A DNA stretch of 64,000 bases from Syntrophaceae bacterium (GTDB taxonomy: Bacteria > Desulfobacterota > Syntrophia > Syntrophales > UBA2192). Where the stretch lies: assembly GCA_013177795.1 (NCBI GenBank), contig JABLXY010000003.1, positions 351,244 through 415,243 on the forward strand. Direction: 5' to 3'. A model generated the notes under the pieces. It saw nothing but the letters and a program-made list of their open reading frames with translations, was not told the DNA's origin and made no database searches. The position numbers and the translations under genes are program-made. Below, piece by piece: positions 1 through 8,278 of this stretch; position 1 is the stretch's first letter, and each line of letters begins with the position of its first letter.

Positions 1-331
1 AGTGCATCCTCAGGTTGCAGGTCTCGAAGCCGGAGGTCCTGCGGATGACCAGGGCCTGGACCGTTTTGGAGGAATTCAGCGGGTAGTCGCGGAGGATCTC
101 CTCGAACGTTCCCGAGAACCCCCATCGATAGAGCTGATCGCCCTTCCGGGCCAGGCGGGTCACCCGGGCGTCTTTCCCGACGTCGGAGAGCCGGACGGGC
201 GGGCTCGTCTGGGAGAGGATGTAACGGTCCCCCTCGACGTCGTGGACGATCGCCCTGCGGACGTCGATCTTCTCTTTCAGCTCATCCAGCTCGAGGATGA
301 TCTCTACATTGGAGCCGGGACCGATGTTCAT
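1..331 (-). CDS. PilZ-like domain protein, N-terminal 110 residues (runs off the window)
   Basis: The reading frame opens at an ATG at 331 and stays open to the left edge, so the C-terminal part lies outside the window. The visible part resembles the N-terminal barrel found ahead of PilZ domains in flagellar-brake-type c-di-GMP receptors of deltaproteobacteria: an acidic stretch is followed by an Arg-rich strand and an SQTSPPVRLSDVGK segment near residues 51-64. The c-di-GMP-binding RxxxR and D/NxSxxG motifs would be expected downstream and cannot be checked. No strong ribosome binding site precedes this ATG. A function in c-di-GMP signalling is inference. Confidence 0.5.
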   Translation of the reverse strand, partial: MNIGPGSNVEIILELDELKEKIDVRRAIVHDVEGDRYILSQTSPPVRLSDVGKDARVTRLARKGDQLYRWGFSGTFEEILRDYPLNSSKTVQALVIRRTSGFETCNLRMH

Positions 332-418
332 GACCGTCGGCGGGGATCAGCGCCCCTTGCTTCGTAAATCGAAAAAACCGGGAAAATCTTGAAGCATCCG
401 TGGCGCGCGGCCAAATCG

Positions 419-448
419 TTGGCCTTTCGCGCTGAAACGGGATATGCT
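419..448 (+). promoter_or_regulatory. Candidate sigma-70 promoter of the selenoprotein gene
   Basis: TTGGCC at 419-424 is separated by 18 bp from TATGCT at 443-448. Transcription would start near 455, about 24 bases before the ATG at 479. This makes the in-frame upstream ATG at 389 an unlikely start. Confidence 0.45.
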
Positions 449-478
449 GAGTCAGAAATCCGGAAAGGAGGGCAAGCG

Positions 479-919
479 ATGTCGAGAATGCGGGAACATG
501 GGACATGTGGGATCGCGGCCGCGCTGCTCCTGGGACTGCTCGTCCTGACGGCCTGCGCGTCTGCGCCGCAGCAGCAGGCGGGCCCGGCGGGCGACAGCGA
601 CCGGGTGGCCCGGATCACTCCGCAGGAGGCGTATGCACAGGTCGCCTCGGGGAAGGCGCTCCTGGTCTGCGCCTATGAAAACGAGAAGACCTGCAGCACG
701 ATTATGCTGGAGCGGGCGATCACCCTGAAGGAATTCCAAAGCCGGCTCGCGGGGCTTACAAAGGACCAGCCGATCATCTTCTACTGCGCCTGACCCAAGG
801 AGCACACGTCTGCCGGTCAGGCAGCGAAATACGCGGCCATGGGGTACACCAACGTCAAGGCCCTCGGGGGCGGCGTCGAGGCCTGGAAAAAGGCCGGCTA
901 CCTTGTGAACGTGAAGTAG
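479..919 (+). CDS. Rhodanese-like lipoprotein with in-frame UGA (probable selenocysteine)
   Basis: The product would be 146 residues if UGA 791-793 is read as selenocysteine at position 105. The start at 479 follows a strong GGAAAGGAGG site. Residues 1-25 form a lipoprotein signal with an LTAC lipobox, so the protein should sit in the periplasm on a lipid anchor. The rest is a rhodanese domain: the active-site segment IIFYCA is followed by the UGA, then PKEHTS. The typical rhodanese ending (GYTNVKALGGGVEAWKKAGY) continues in the same frame after the UGA and stops at TAG 917-919. Cys103 and the UGA residue would form a C-x-U motif. Conservation across the UGA and the hairpin behind it argue against a pseudogene. 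Substrate unknown; sulfur or selenium transfer, or thiol redox chemistry, is inferred. Confidence 0.85.
791..826 (+). promoter_or_regulatory. UGA codon with candidate bacterial SECIS hairpin
   Basis: The stem pairs 810-814 with 820-824 (CTGCC/GGCAG) around a GGTCA loop at 815-819. Below it is a single bulged T at 809, then pairs 808-825 and 807-826. The loop begins 21 nt after the UGA. A bulged U beneath about five base pairs and a GGU-containing apical loop are the features that SelB recognises in the Escherichia coli fdhF element, so this hairpin fits the bacterial SECIS pattern closely. Confidence 0.8.
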
Positions 920-960
920 ACAGAGGAACCCTGCGCAGCCGGGAAGAGCCGGGACAAAAA

Positions 961-990
961 GGGGGCGGCCCCCGTCGGGCCGCCCCCTTT
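961..990 (+). terminator. Intrinsic terminator after the selenoprotein gene
   Basis: An 11-bp perfect GC stem (961-971 with 977-987, loop CCGTC) is followed by a short T run, 41 bp after the rhodanese stop codon. Confidence 0.75.
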
Positions 991-1042
991 CCGTTTGCAT
1001 TCACGGTCCCGATCGGGAATAATCCCCGGTACCGGGGGAGCC

Positions 1043-3658
1043 ATGAAGAGGGACTGTGACTTCGACCTGATCGTCATCGGCGCGGGGATCGCCGGCATGG
1101 TCTCCGCCGTGACGGCGGCAAGCCTGGGCAAGCGCGTCGCGGTCGTCGAGAAGTCGAGGGTCGGCGGGAGCTGCACGAACACGACCTGCATCCCGAGCAA
1201 GGCCCTGATCCGCCTCTCCCACGCGGGCCGCGAGATGGCGCACCTGGAGCGCCTGGGCCTGCTTCGCCTGCCCGCGGGCGGCCTCGAAGGCGCGCGGGTC
1301 ATGGCCCGCATCCGGGATATCGTCCGGACGGCCTACGAGAAGGACCTCCCCGAGACCTTCGAGCGGATCGGGATCCGCATGATTTCGGCGCAGGCGGGCT
1401 TTCTGGACCCGCACCGCATCCGCGCGGGCGGCGAGACCCTGTCCGCGCGGGCATTCATCATCGCCGCCGGCACGAGACCCCTCATCCCTGCAATCCCGGG
1501 GCTCGACGCCGTCGACTACCTTACCAACGAGACCCTCTACCGCCTCGACGATCTGCCCCGGTCCCTCCTGATTCTCGGCGGCGGGGTGGACGGCCTGGAG
1601 TACGCCTCCGCCTTCGGGCGGCTCGGCGTGGAGACGACCGTCGTCGAGATGGCCACGCGCCTCCTGCCGATGGCCGACGGCGAGCTGGTCGAGCGGCTGC
1701 TCGAGGCGCTGCGCGCAGACGGCATCCGTGTTCTTACGGGGACGAAGGCCGTGGGGCTTGCCGGCCGGCAGGGGCGGGTTGTCCTCACGGTCGAGAGGCA
1801 GGGCGGCGCGCGGGAGGAGATCGAGGCGGAGCGCGTGCTCGTTGCCGCGGGGCGAAAGCCCGACCTCGAGGGGCTCGCGCTCGAGAAGGCGGGCGTCGAG
1901 TTCAACGCCCGGGGCATCGTCACGGACCGCAGGCTTCGCACCTCGGCTGCCCACATCTACGCCTGCGGCGACATCGTCGGCCCCTACCAGCTGGCCTCCA
2001 CCGCCGAGGCCCACGGGATCGTGGCGGCCACCAACGCCTGCCTGCCCGTCAAGCGCAACGTGGATTACCGCAACAACGTCACCGTCGTCTTCACCGAGCC
2101 GCCCCTGGCCTGGGTGGGCCTCACGGAGGCGCAGGCCAGGGAGACGCACGGGCGCGGCATCCGCGTCTACCGCTTCCCCTACGGGACGATGCGCCGGGCG
2201 CTCATCGACGGCACGGGGACGGGGGCGGCCAAGTTCGTCTGCGACGGCCGCGGGCGCATCGCGGGGGCGCACATCCTGGGCGAGGCCGCGGCGGAGGTCA
2301 TCCACGAGGCGGCGCTCATCCGGGCGATGAGGAAGCCCCTGCACGCCGTGCAGGTCCTGACCCACGCCTACCCGACCTACGCCCAGGCCCTCGTGGGGAG
2401 GGCAAGCCAGCTGGCCTTCCTGGACCGGATGGCGGCCAACCCCTTCGTGGCCCTTGCCCTCCATGCGCTGCCCGGCTACGCCCACCGCATCCACCTGGCG
2501 CGCGAGCGCCTCGACGAGGAGCACCCCCCGGAGCCGACGGAGTTTTCGAGCGAGGCCCTGCCGGCAGGCGGCGGGGGCTGCCCCGTCGAGTCCCGGCCGG
2601 CGGCGCCGGATGTCCTTGTCCTGGATGTCCGCGGCGTCCTCGATGCGGCCTGCGAGGGGGCCCTCGCCGAGGCCTTCGAGGCGGGCCTCGACAAGCACCG
2701 GCGCATCCTCCTGAACCTTTCGGGCCTTTCGCACATGGATCCGGAAGGGGCGGGGGCGCTCGTCGCAAACGCCGTCCGGGCCGGGGCAAAGGGGGCCGGG
2801 GTTGCGGCCTGCGGCCTTGCGGCCCCGCTGCGGGATGTCTTCCGCCTCACGAGGCTCGACGAGATCATCGCGGTCTTCGACAGCGAGGCGCAGGCCCTCG
2901 AGGCTGCGGATTTCTCCCCCCGCCGCGGCGTTTTCCACGCGCCCTACGGGGGGCCGCTGCAGCCCGGCTGGGCCCGTTCCGTCGAGCGGCTCTCGACGGG
3001 CCTCATCCCCGACGAGGCGATGGACATCAACGTCCGGGGCCGGGAGCCCGCCGGTCCCGTGCGGGGCTTCGGCAGGCTCTGGGACAAGCGCTACCGCCTC
3101 CGCATCGAGGGCAACGCGCCCGAGCCGCGCGAGATCGTCTCCGTGTGGAAGGCGGAGTTTGCCGATTTCTGGCCCGCGGGCAACCGCTTCTTTCCCTCCG
3201 GCGGGGCCGCGATCGCACCCGGCACGGTGGCCGTCCTGAACCTGCGCCTGCCCGGCGGGCTCGTGGTCGCCACGGGCCTCATGGTCCTCTACGTGGCCGA
3301 CACGGCCTTCAGCTTCATCAGCATCGAGGGGCACGTCATCGCGGGCTGGATCACCTTCAGCAGCTTCCGCGAGGGCGATGCCACGGTCGTGCAGGTGCAC
3401 CCGCTCTTCCGGCCGAGCGACCCGCTCATGGAGTTTTCCTTCCGCATCGGCGCGGGCGGCGAGGAGGACCGCTTCTGGCACTCGACACTGGGCAACCTGG
3501 CCGCGAGGCTGGGCCTCCGGGGGCAGGTGGAGCAGCGCGACACGCTGATCGACGGCCGACTCCAGTGGGGCGAGGCCTCAAACATCCTGCTCAGCGCGCC
3601 CGTCCTGTCGTCCTTTTACATGCCCCTTTACCTCATGAAGCAGGCGCTGCGGCGCTGA
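1043..3658 (+). CDS. Dihydrolipoamide dehydrogenase-like flavoprotein fused to STAS and an unidentified C-terminal domain
   Basis: This 871-residue protein starts at ATG 1043 behind GGGGGAG. Residues 1-460 are a class I pyridine nucleotide-disulfide oxidoreductase: the FAD-binding GAGIAG at 13-18, redox-active Cys44 and Cys49 in GGSCTNTTCIPSK, a second NAD-binding GGGVDG near 178, and the dimerisation domain. Residues of about 520-620 form a STAS-like fold, as in anti-sigma-factor antagonists. Residues of about 660-871 form a third, beta-rich domain that may be related to SRPBCC/DUF1990 proteins, but that assignment is weak. A standard dihydrolipoamide dehydrogenase is about 470 residues, so half of this protein is extra. 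The substrate is unknown. It is followed 25 bp later by another flavoprotein gene. Confidence 0.8.
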   Translation: MKRDCDFDLIVIGAGIAGMVSAVTAASLGKRVAVVEKSRVGGSCTNTTCIPSKALIRLSHAGREMAHLERLGLLRLPAGGLEGARVMARIRDIVRTAYEKDLPETFERIGIRMISAQAGFLDPHRIRAGGETLSARAFIIAAGTRPLIPAIPGLDAVDYLTNETLYRLDDLPRSLLILGGGVDGLEYASAFGRLGVETTVVEMATRLLPMADGELVERLLEALRADGIRVLTGTKAVGLAGRQGRVVLTVERQGGAREEIEAERVLVAAGRKPDLEGLALEKAGVEFNARGIVTDRRLRTSAAHIYACGDIVGPYQLASTAEAHGIVAATNACLPVKRNVDYRNNVTVVFTEPPLAWVGLTEAQARETHGRGIRVYRFPYGTMRRALIDGTGTGAAKFVCDGRGRIAGAHILGEAAAEVIHEAALIRAMRKPLHAVQVLTHAYPTYAQALVGRASQLAFLDRMAANPFVALALHALPGYAHRIHLARERLDEEHPPEPTEFSSEALPAGGGGCPVESRPAAPDVLVLDVRGVLDAACEGALAEAFEAGLDKHRRILLNLSGLSHMDPEGAGALVANAVRAGAKGAGVAACGLAAPLRDVFRLTRLDEIIAVFDSEAQALEAADFSPRRGVFHAPYGGPLQPGWARSVERLSTGLIPDEAMDINVRGREPAGPVRGFGRLWDKRYRLRIEGNAPEPREIVSVWKAEFADFWPAGNRFFPSGGAAIAPGTVAVLNLRLPGGLVVATGLMVLYVADTAFSFISIEGHVIAGWITFSSFREGDATVVQVHPLFRPSDPLMEFSFRIGAGGEEDRFWHSTLGNLAARLGLRGQVEQRDTLIDGRLQWGEASNILLSAPVLSSFYMPLYLMKQALRR

Positions 3659-3683
3659 GAGACAACCGAAAGGTCGAAGGCCC

Positions 3684-5099
3684 GTGTCCTTTGCGCGAGA
3701 TCATTACGATGCCGTCGTCGTGGGCGCCGGACCCAACGGCCTGGCCGCGGCCATAACGCTCACGAGGCGTTTCCGGCACGTCCTGCTCGTGGAGGCGGCG
3801 GACACGGTCGGCGGCGGCGCGCGCTCGGCCGCCCTCACGCTCCCCGGCTTCGTCCACGACGTCTGCTCCGCCGTCCATCCCCTGGCCCTCTCGTCGCCCT
3901 TCTTCCGCCAACTCGGGCTCGAGCGGCTCGGTCTCGAATGGGTCCACCCCGAAATCCCCCTCGCCCATGCCTTCGAGGGCGGCGGGGCCCTGTGCCTGCA
4001 CCGCTCGCTCGAGGAGACGGCCGAGGGTCTCGGCCCCGACGGCGGGGCATACCGGATGCTCATCGGCCCCTTCGCGCAGAGTCACGAGAGGCTTCTGGGG
4101 GATGTCCTCAAACCCCTGCCGCTTCCGGCCCACCCCTTCCTCATGGCCCGCTTCGGGCTGAAGGGCCTGCGCACGGCCCGGGGCCTGGCCGAGGCGGCGT
4201 TCCGGCAGGAGCGGACGCGGGCCCTCTTCGCGGGGCTTGCGGCCCACGCCATCATCCCCCTGGAGAGGGCCGCGACGGCGGTCTTCGGCATCCTGCTGGC
4301 CGTGCTCGCCCACGGCGTGGGCTGGCCGGTCGTCAGGGGGGGCTCGCAGAGGCTCGCCGACGCGCTGGCCGAATGCTTCCGGCAGGCCGGCGGGGAGATC
4401 CGCACGGGCCTCGAGGTCCGCTCGGTGGCCGACCTGCCGCGGGCGGAGCGCTACCTCTTCGACGTCACGCCCCGGCAGCTTCTCGCGATCGAGGGCCTCG
4501 GCCTCTCGGAGGGTTACCGTGCGAAGCTCTCGCGCTTCCGCTACGGACCCGGCGTCTGCAAGGTGGACTGGGCCCTGTCAGGCCCCATCCCCTGGGAGGC
4601 CGACGCCTGCAGGAGGGCGGGCACCGTGCACCTCGGGGGCTCCCTCGGGGAGATCGCCGCCTCGGTCCGGGACGCCCACGAGGGGAGGGTATGCCGCGCA
4701 CCCTACGTGGTCCTTGCCCAGCAGAGCCTCTTCGACCCCACGCGCGCCCCGGCCGGATGTCACACCGCCTGGGCCTACTGCCACGTCCCGAACGGGTCCC
4801 CGGCGGACATGACGGAGACCATCGAGCAGCGGATCGAGCGCTGCGCACCCGGCTTCCGGGGACTGATCCTGGCGCGAAGCAGCATGCCCGCCCCGGCCAT
4901 GGAGCGCCACAACGCGAACTACGTGGGCGGCGACATCAACGGCGGCGTGCAGGACCTGCGGCAGCTCTACAGCCGCCCCGTTCTGTCGCTGTTTCCCTAC
5001 CGGACCTCGAACCCAAAGGTCTACCTCTGCTCGTCCTCGACGCCGCCCGGCGGCGGCGTCCACGGCCTGTGCGGCCACTACGCCGCGCGGGCGCTCTGA
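3684..5099 (+). CDS. Phytoene desaturase-like FAD-dependent oxidoreductase
   Basis: A GTG start at 3684 gives 471 residues. The N-terminus carries the dinucleotide-binding motif VVVGAGPNGLAAA followed by an E at the end of the second strand. The C-terminus has the GGDINGG-type FAD contact and a terminal PPGGGVHGLCGHYAA motif, both typical of the CrtI/PYROXD2 family of amine and carotenoid oxidoreductases. There are no carotenoid synthesis genes beside it, so a carotenoid substrate is not supported. It lies 25 bp after the dehydrogenase-STAS fusion on the same strand and is probably co-transcribed with it. Confidence 0.75.
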   Translation: MSFARDHYDAVVVGAGPNGLAAAITLTRRFRHVLLVEAADTVGGGARSAALTLPGFVHDVCSAVHPLALSSPFFRQLGLERLGLEWVHPEIPLAHAFEGGGALCLHRSLEETAEGLGPDGGAYRMLIGPFAQSHERLLGDVLKPLPLPAHPFLMARFGLKGLRTARGLAEAAFRQERTRALFAGLAAHAIIPLERAATAVFGILLAVLAHGVGWPVVRGGSQRLADALAECFRQAGGEIRTGLEVRSVADLPRAERYLFDVTPRQLLAIEGLGLSEGYRAKLSRFRYGPGVCKVDWALSGPIPWEADACRRAGTVHLGGSLGEIAASVRDAHEGRVCRAPYVVLAQQSLFDPTRAPAGCHTAWAYCHVPNGSPADMTETIEQRIERCAPGFRGLILARSSMPAPAMERHNANYVGGDINGGVQDLRQLYSRPVLSLFPYRTSNPKVYLCSSSTPPGGGVHGLCGHYAARAL

Positions 5100-5140
5100 C
5101 GGGCGGGCTTGCCGCAGCGCAGGCACCGCCGACTTTGCCG

Positions 5141-5170
5141 TTGACACCCAGCGGGGCGCCTTTCTATACT
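5141..5170 (+). promoter_or_regulatory. Promoter of the ABC exporter operon
   Basis: A perfect TTGACA at 5141-5146 and TATACT at 5165-5170 are separated by 18 bp. They lie about 70 bp upstream of the permease start, so the exporter genes appear to have their own sigma-70-type promoter. Confidence 0.6.
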
Positions 5171-5240
5171 CTTTACGCCGCGGCGTCTGCACGGTCTGTC
5201 CGTTTCCCGGTCCACGTTCGGCAGGCAGGGAGGGCCCTGA

Positions 5241-6401
5241 ATGTACCGCATCGCCTTGAAAATGCTCATGGGGGATCGCGGCAAGTACCTGGGCCTCATC
5301 ATGGGGCTCACCTTCGCGGCCCTGCTCATCACCCAGCAGTCCTCCATCTTCACCGGCCTCATGACCCGCACCTACAGCTTCATCAACGACCTCTCCCAGC
5401 CCGACATCTGGGTGATGGACCCCAAGGTGCAGTTCGTCGACGACGTCAAGCCCCTGCAGGACACGCAGCTCATCCGGGTGCGGGGCATCACCGGCGTCGA
5501 GTGGGCCGTGCCCCTGTACAAGGGGCTCCTCAAGGCCCGCCTCGAGGACGGCAACTTCCAGATCGTCAACGTCCTGGGCCTCGACGACGCGACCCTCATC
5601 GGGGGCCCGCCCGTCATGGTCGAGGGCACCCTCGCCGACCTGCGGAGGCAGGACGCGATCATCGTCAACGACGTGGGGGCGGCCACGCGGCTGGCCCGGA
5701 AGCCGGCGGAGCCCGGCGGCAGGCCCGTGCCGCTCGGGGTGGGCGACGTCCTCGAGATCAACGACCGGCGCGCCGTCGTCGTGGGCATCTGCCGCGTGTC
5801 GCGGACGTTCCAGTCGCAGCCCGTCATCTACACGACCTACAGCCGCGCCACGACCTTCGCCCCGCGGGAGCGCAAGCTGCTGTCCTTCGTGCTCGTCAAG
5901 GCGGCCGGCGGCGTGGACCCGAAGGAGCTGGCCGGGCGGATCGCGCGGGGCACGGGACTTGCGGCCTACACGGCGCAGGAGTTCAAGGACCTGACGTTCA
6001 ACTACTACATGCGGAGCACGGGGATCCCCATCAATTTCGGGATCGCCGTCATGCTGGGCTTCCTGATCGGCACGGCCATCGCGGGCCAGACGTTCTACAA
6101 CTTCACCCTCGAGAACCTGCGCTACTTCGGCACCCTGAAGGCCATGGGCACGGCCGACACGGTGCTGCTGCGGATGATCGTCCTGCAGGCCCTCGTCGTG
6201 GGGGCCCTGGGATACGGGCTCGGGGTGGGCGCCGCCGCGCTGTTCGGCTACCTGATGCGGGGCACGGAGCTGTCCTTCCGGCTCGTCCCCGAGATCCTCG
6301 TCCTCGCGGGGGGCGCCATCGCTGTCATCGTCACCTTCTCGGCCCTGCTGAGCATCCGCCGGGTCATGAAGCTCGAGCCGGCCATCGTGTTCAAGATGTA
6401 G
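5241..6401 (+). CDS. DevC/FtsX-type ABC transporter permease
   Basis: The 386-residue product starts at ATG 5241 behind GGGAGGG. One N-terminal membrane segment (about 17-36) is followed by a large periplasmic domain, then three C-terminal membrane segments (about 260-375). This is the FtsX/MacB topology, and the sequence resembles DevC of DevBCA exporters. The ATPase gene follows after 7 bp. Such permeases normally work with a HlyD-family fusion protein and an outer-membrane channel. Here those partners are only a remnant downstream, so the complex is probably incomplete unless other copies exist. Confidence 0.85.
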   Translation: MYRIALKMLMGDRGKYLGLIMGLTFAALLITQQSSIFTGLMTRTYSFINDLSQPDIWVMDPKVQFVDDVKPLQDTQLIRVRGITGVEWAVPLYKGLLKARLEDGNFQIVNVLGLDDATLIGGPPVMVEGTLADLRRQDAIIVNDVGAATRLARKPAEPGGRPVPLGVGDVLEINDRRAVVVGICRVSRTFQSQPVIYTTYSRATTFAPRERKLLSFVLVKAAGGVDPKELAGRIARGTGLAAYTAQEFKDLTFNYYMRSTGIPINFGIAVMLGFLIGTAIAGQTFYNFTLENLRYFGTLKAMGTADTVLLRMIVLQALVVGALGYGLGVGAAALFGYLMRGTELSFRLVPEILVLAGGAIAVIVTFSALLSIRRVMKLEPAIVFKM

Positions 6402-6408
6402 GGGGAGC

Positions 6409-7116
6409 ATGTCTCAGAACGGAACGGCGGTTTCCCTGCGGGGCGTCACCAAGGCCTACGGCGAGGGCGCTTCGCGGGTCCAGGCCCTCCGGGGTGTCGA
6501 CCTCGACGTGCGTCCCGGGGAGCTGCTCATGCTCGTGGGGCCCTCGGGCTGCGGGAAGACGACCCTCATCTCCGTGGTGGCCGCCATCCTGGACCACGAC
6601 GAGGGCGACATCGTCGTCTTCGGCCATGACCTGCGGTCCATGAGCCCCGCCGAGAAGACCCGCTTCCGGGGGGCCAACATCGGCTTCGTGTTCCAGGCCT
6701 ACAACCTGATCCCCACGCTCAGCGTCGCGGAGAACGCGGCCATCCCCCTGCTGATCCTGGGGCGCCGCAGGGCCGAGGCCCTGTCGCGGGCCGAGGAGGT
6801 CCTGCGGGCCGTCGGGCTCGGGGACAAGCTCGAGGCCTATCCCGCAGCGCTCTCGGGCGGGCAGCAGCAGCGGGTGGCGATCGCCCGGGCCCTGGTCAAC
6901 AACCCGCGGCTCATCGTCTGCGACGAGCCCACCAGCGCCCTCGACGCCGACACGGGCAGGCTGGTGATGGAGGTCCTGCGGAAAAACGCCCTGTCCGAGG
7001 ACCGGGCCCTCGTCATCGTCACCCATGACAACCGCATCTTCAGCTTCGCCGACCGCATCGCCCGGATGGACGACGGCAGGATCATCCTCGTCGAGCCGCA
7101 GGTGGCGACGTCCTAG
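6409..7116 (+). CDS. DevA/MacB-type ABC transporter ATP-binding protein
   Basis: This 235-residue ATPase has Walker [10 protein letters not shown], the Q-loop in [12 protein letters not shown], signature [14 protein letters not shown], Walker [13 protein letters not shown] and the switch His in VIVTHDNR. It belongs to the MacB/LolD/DevA clade that energises FtsX-like permeases such as the one 7 bp upstream. Its TAG stop at 7114-7116 is built from the TA target site plus the first base of the inserted IS630 element. The uninterrupted chromosome would also have read TAG there, so the protein is not changed by the insertion. Confidence 0.9.
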   Translation: MSQNGTAVSLRGVTKAYGEGASRVQALRGVDLDVRPGELLMLVGPSGCGKTTLISVVAAILDHDEGDIVVFGHDLRSMSPAEKTRFRGANIGFVFQAYNLIPTLSVAENAAIPLLILGRRRAEALSRAEEVLRAVGLGDKLEAYPAALSGGQQQRVAIARALVNNPRLIVCDEPTSALDADTGRLVMEVLRKNALSEDRALVIVTHDNRIFSFADRIARMDDGRIILVEPQVATS

Positions 7117-8195
7117 TGTCGCGAGTCATTAATCCGCTTACAAAAGCGTGAGAGGGATGCCAAGATGTCATCCGCTGTTTTCGTCCACACAAACGGTTTC
7201 GGATTTGCGTTATGGATCGAGAGATAGTCTTTGATCGCCGTCTCCAACTGCCGCGTGCTCCGATGGGTCCCCCTGCGGATCTGTTTTTCCGTGAGGGCGG
7301 CAAACCATCGTTCGACCAGATTGAGCCAAGAAGCGCCCGTGGGGGTGAAGTGCACGTGGAAGCGTGGCCTCTTGGCCAACCAGGCACGGATGGCAGGCGT
7401 CTTGTGCGTGCTGTAATTGTCCAGGATCAAGTGAACATCCAACGATTCAGGGACCGCGTTGTCGATTCGATCCAGGAACTTCCGAAACTCGACAGCCCGA
7501 TGCCTCCGATGGCATTGCCCGATCACCTCCCCGGTTTTCACATTCAGGGCGGCAAAGAGGGACGTCGTCCCGTTGCGACGGTAGTCATGGGTGCGCCGTT
7601 CAATCTGCCCGGGTCGCATCGGGAGAATGGGCTGTGTGCGATCCAGCGCCTGAATCTGGGACTTCTCATCGACGCACAAGACCAGCGCACGCTCCGGCGG
7701 ATTGAGGTACAAGCCCACAATGTCCCGGACCTTCTCAATAAAGAGCGGATCCGTGGAGAGCTTGAAGGTCTCGCAACGGTGGGGCTGCAAGGCAAAGGCG
7801 CGCCAAATGCGACTGATCGCACTCTGGCTCAGCCCGGAGGCCGCTGCCATCGAACGGGTGCTCCAGTGCGTCGCATCTCTCGGGGACGATTCCAACGTCA
7901 TGGTGATCACCCGTTCAACCTCCTGATCCGAGATGGCTCTCGGGGCGCCGGGCCGCGGTTCGTCCAGCAAGCCGTCCAGACGACTCTCGACGAACCGATT
8001 CCGCCACTTGCCGATGGTCTGCCGGGTGAGTTGAAGCGCCTCGGCCACCTCACCGTTGGATCTGCCGGCTGCACAGGCAAGCACGATCCTTGCCCTGCAG
8101 GCAAGGGCTTGAGCGGTTTTCGGTCTTCGCGCCCACCGAAGCAGCGTTTCTCTCTCTTCCTCGGTCAGCGTCAGGGGAGCAAGCGGACGACTCAT
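7113..8195 (-). CDS. IS630-family transposase
   Basis: ATG at 8195 follows AGGAGG and gives 360 residues; the longer frame to 8246 lacks such a site. The N-terminus holds two helix-turn-helix regions. The catalytic DDE triad lies in [17 protein letters not shown] and NLVERWF, with the D34E-like spacing of the IS630 family. The stop codon TAG uses the TA of the left target duplication and one host base, so the frame ends just outside the element. The frame is intact and the element may be active. Confidence 0.93.
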   Translation of the reverse strand: MSRPLAPLTLTEEERETLLRWARRPKTAQALACRARIVLACAAGRSNGEVAEALQLTRQTIGKWRNRFVESRLDGLLDEPRPGAPRAISDQEVERVITMTLESSPRDATHWSTRSMAAASGLSQSAISRIWRAFALQPHRCETFKLSTDPLFIEKVRDIVGLYLNPPERALVLCVDEKSQIQALDRTQPILPMRPGQIERRTHDYRRNGTTSLFAALNVKTGEVIGQCHRRHRAVEFRKFLDRIDNAVPESLDVHLILDNYSTHKTPAIRAWLAKRPRFHVHFTPTGASWLNLVERWFAALTEKQIRRGTHRSTRQLETAIKDYLSIHNANPKPFVWTKTADDILASLSRFCKRINDSRH

Positions 8196-8267
8196 GTCGA
8201 TCCTCCTTTTTCCCCTTTGGATACAGGAATTACCCTCGTTTGTCAACGAATTTATAACTCAGGACAC
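7116..8267 (-). mobile_element. IS630-family insertion sequence, 1152 bp
   Basis: The element is bounded by imperfect terminal inverted repeats of about 27 bp. Both ends begin GTGTC, followed by the shared blocks GAGT, AT, AAT, CG and ACA at the same spacing. It is flanked by TA at 7114-7115 and 8268-8269, the target duplication expected of IS630/Tc1-type elements. Its single transposase gene lies on the minus strand. It separates the ABC ATPase gene from the remnant of the next operon gene, whose Shine-Dalgarno sequence GGAGG follows immediately after the right-hand TA. Confidence 0.9.
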
Positions 8268-8278
8268 TAGGAGGCCGT

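Noticed and set aside
389-478. Upstream ATG at 389 as the start of the rhodanese gene
   Set aside because: The best promoter lies at 419-448, inside that extension, and the extension would precede the lipoprotein signal. ATG 479 has a strong ribosome site.
479-793. Reading the rhodanese gene as a truncated pseudogene
   Set aside because: Conservation continues in frame after the UGA to a natural stop, and a SECIS-like hairpin stands at the right place, so selenocysteine is the better explanation.
1001-3481. Long minus-strand ORF of 826 codons opposite the dehydrogenase fusion
   Set aside because: Very GC-rich coding sequence often leaves the opposite strand open. The translation is Arg/Gly/Ala-rich with no domain pattern, while the plus strand has clear motifs.
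3938-6643. Plus-strand ORF of 901 codons spanning parts of three genes
   Set aside because: It is a shifted frame of the oxidoreductase, permease and ATPase genes, which have recognisable motifs in their own frames. Its product is low-complexity.
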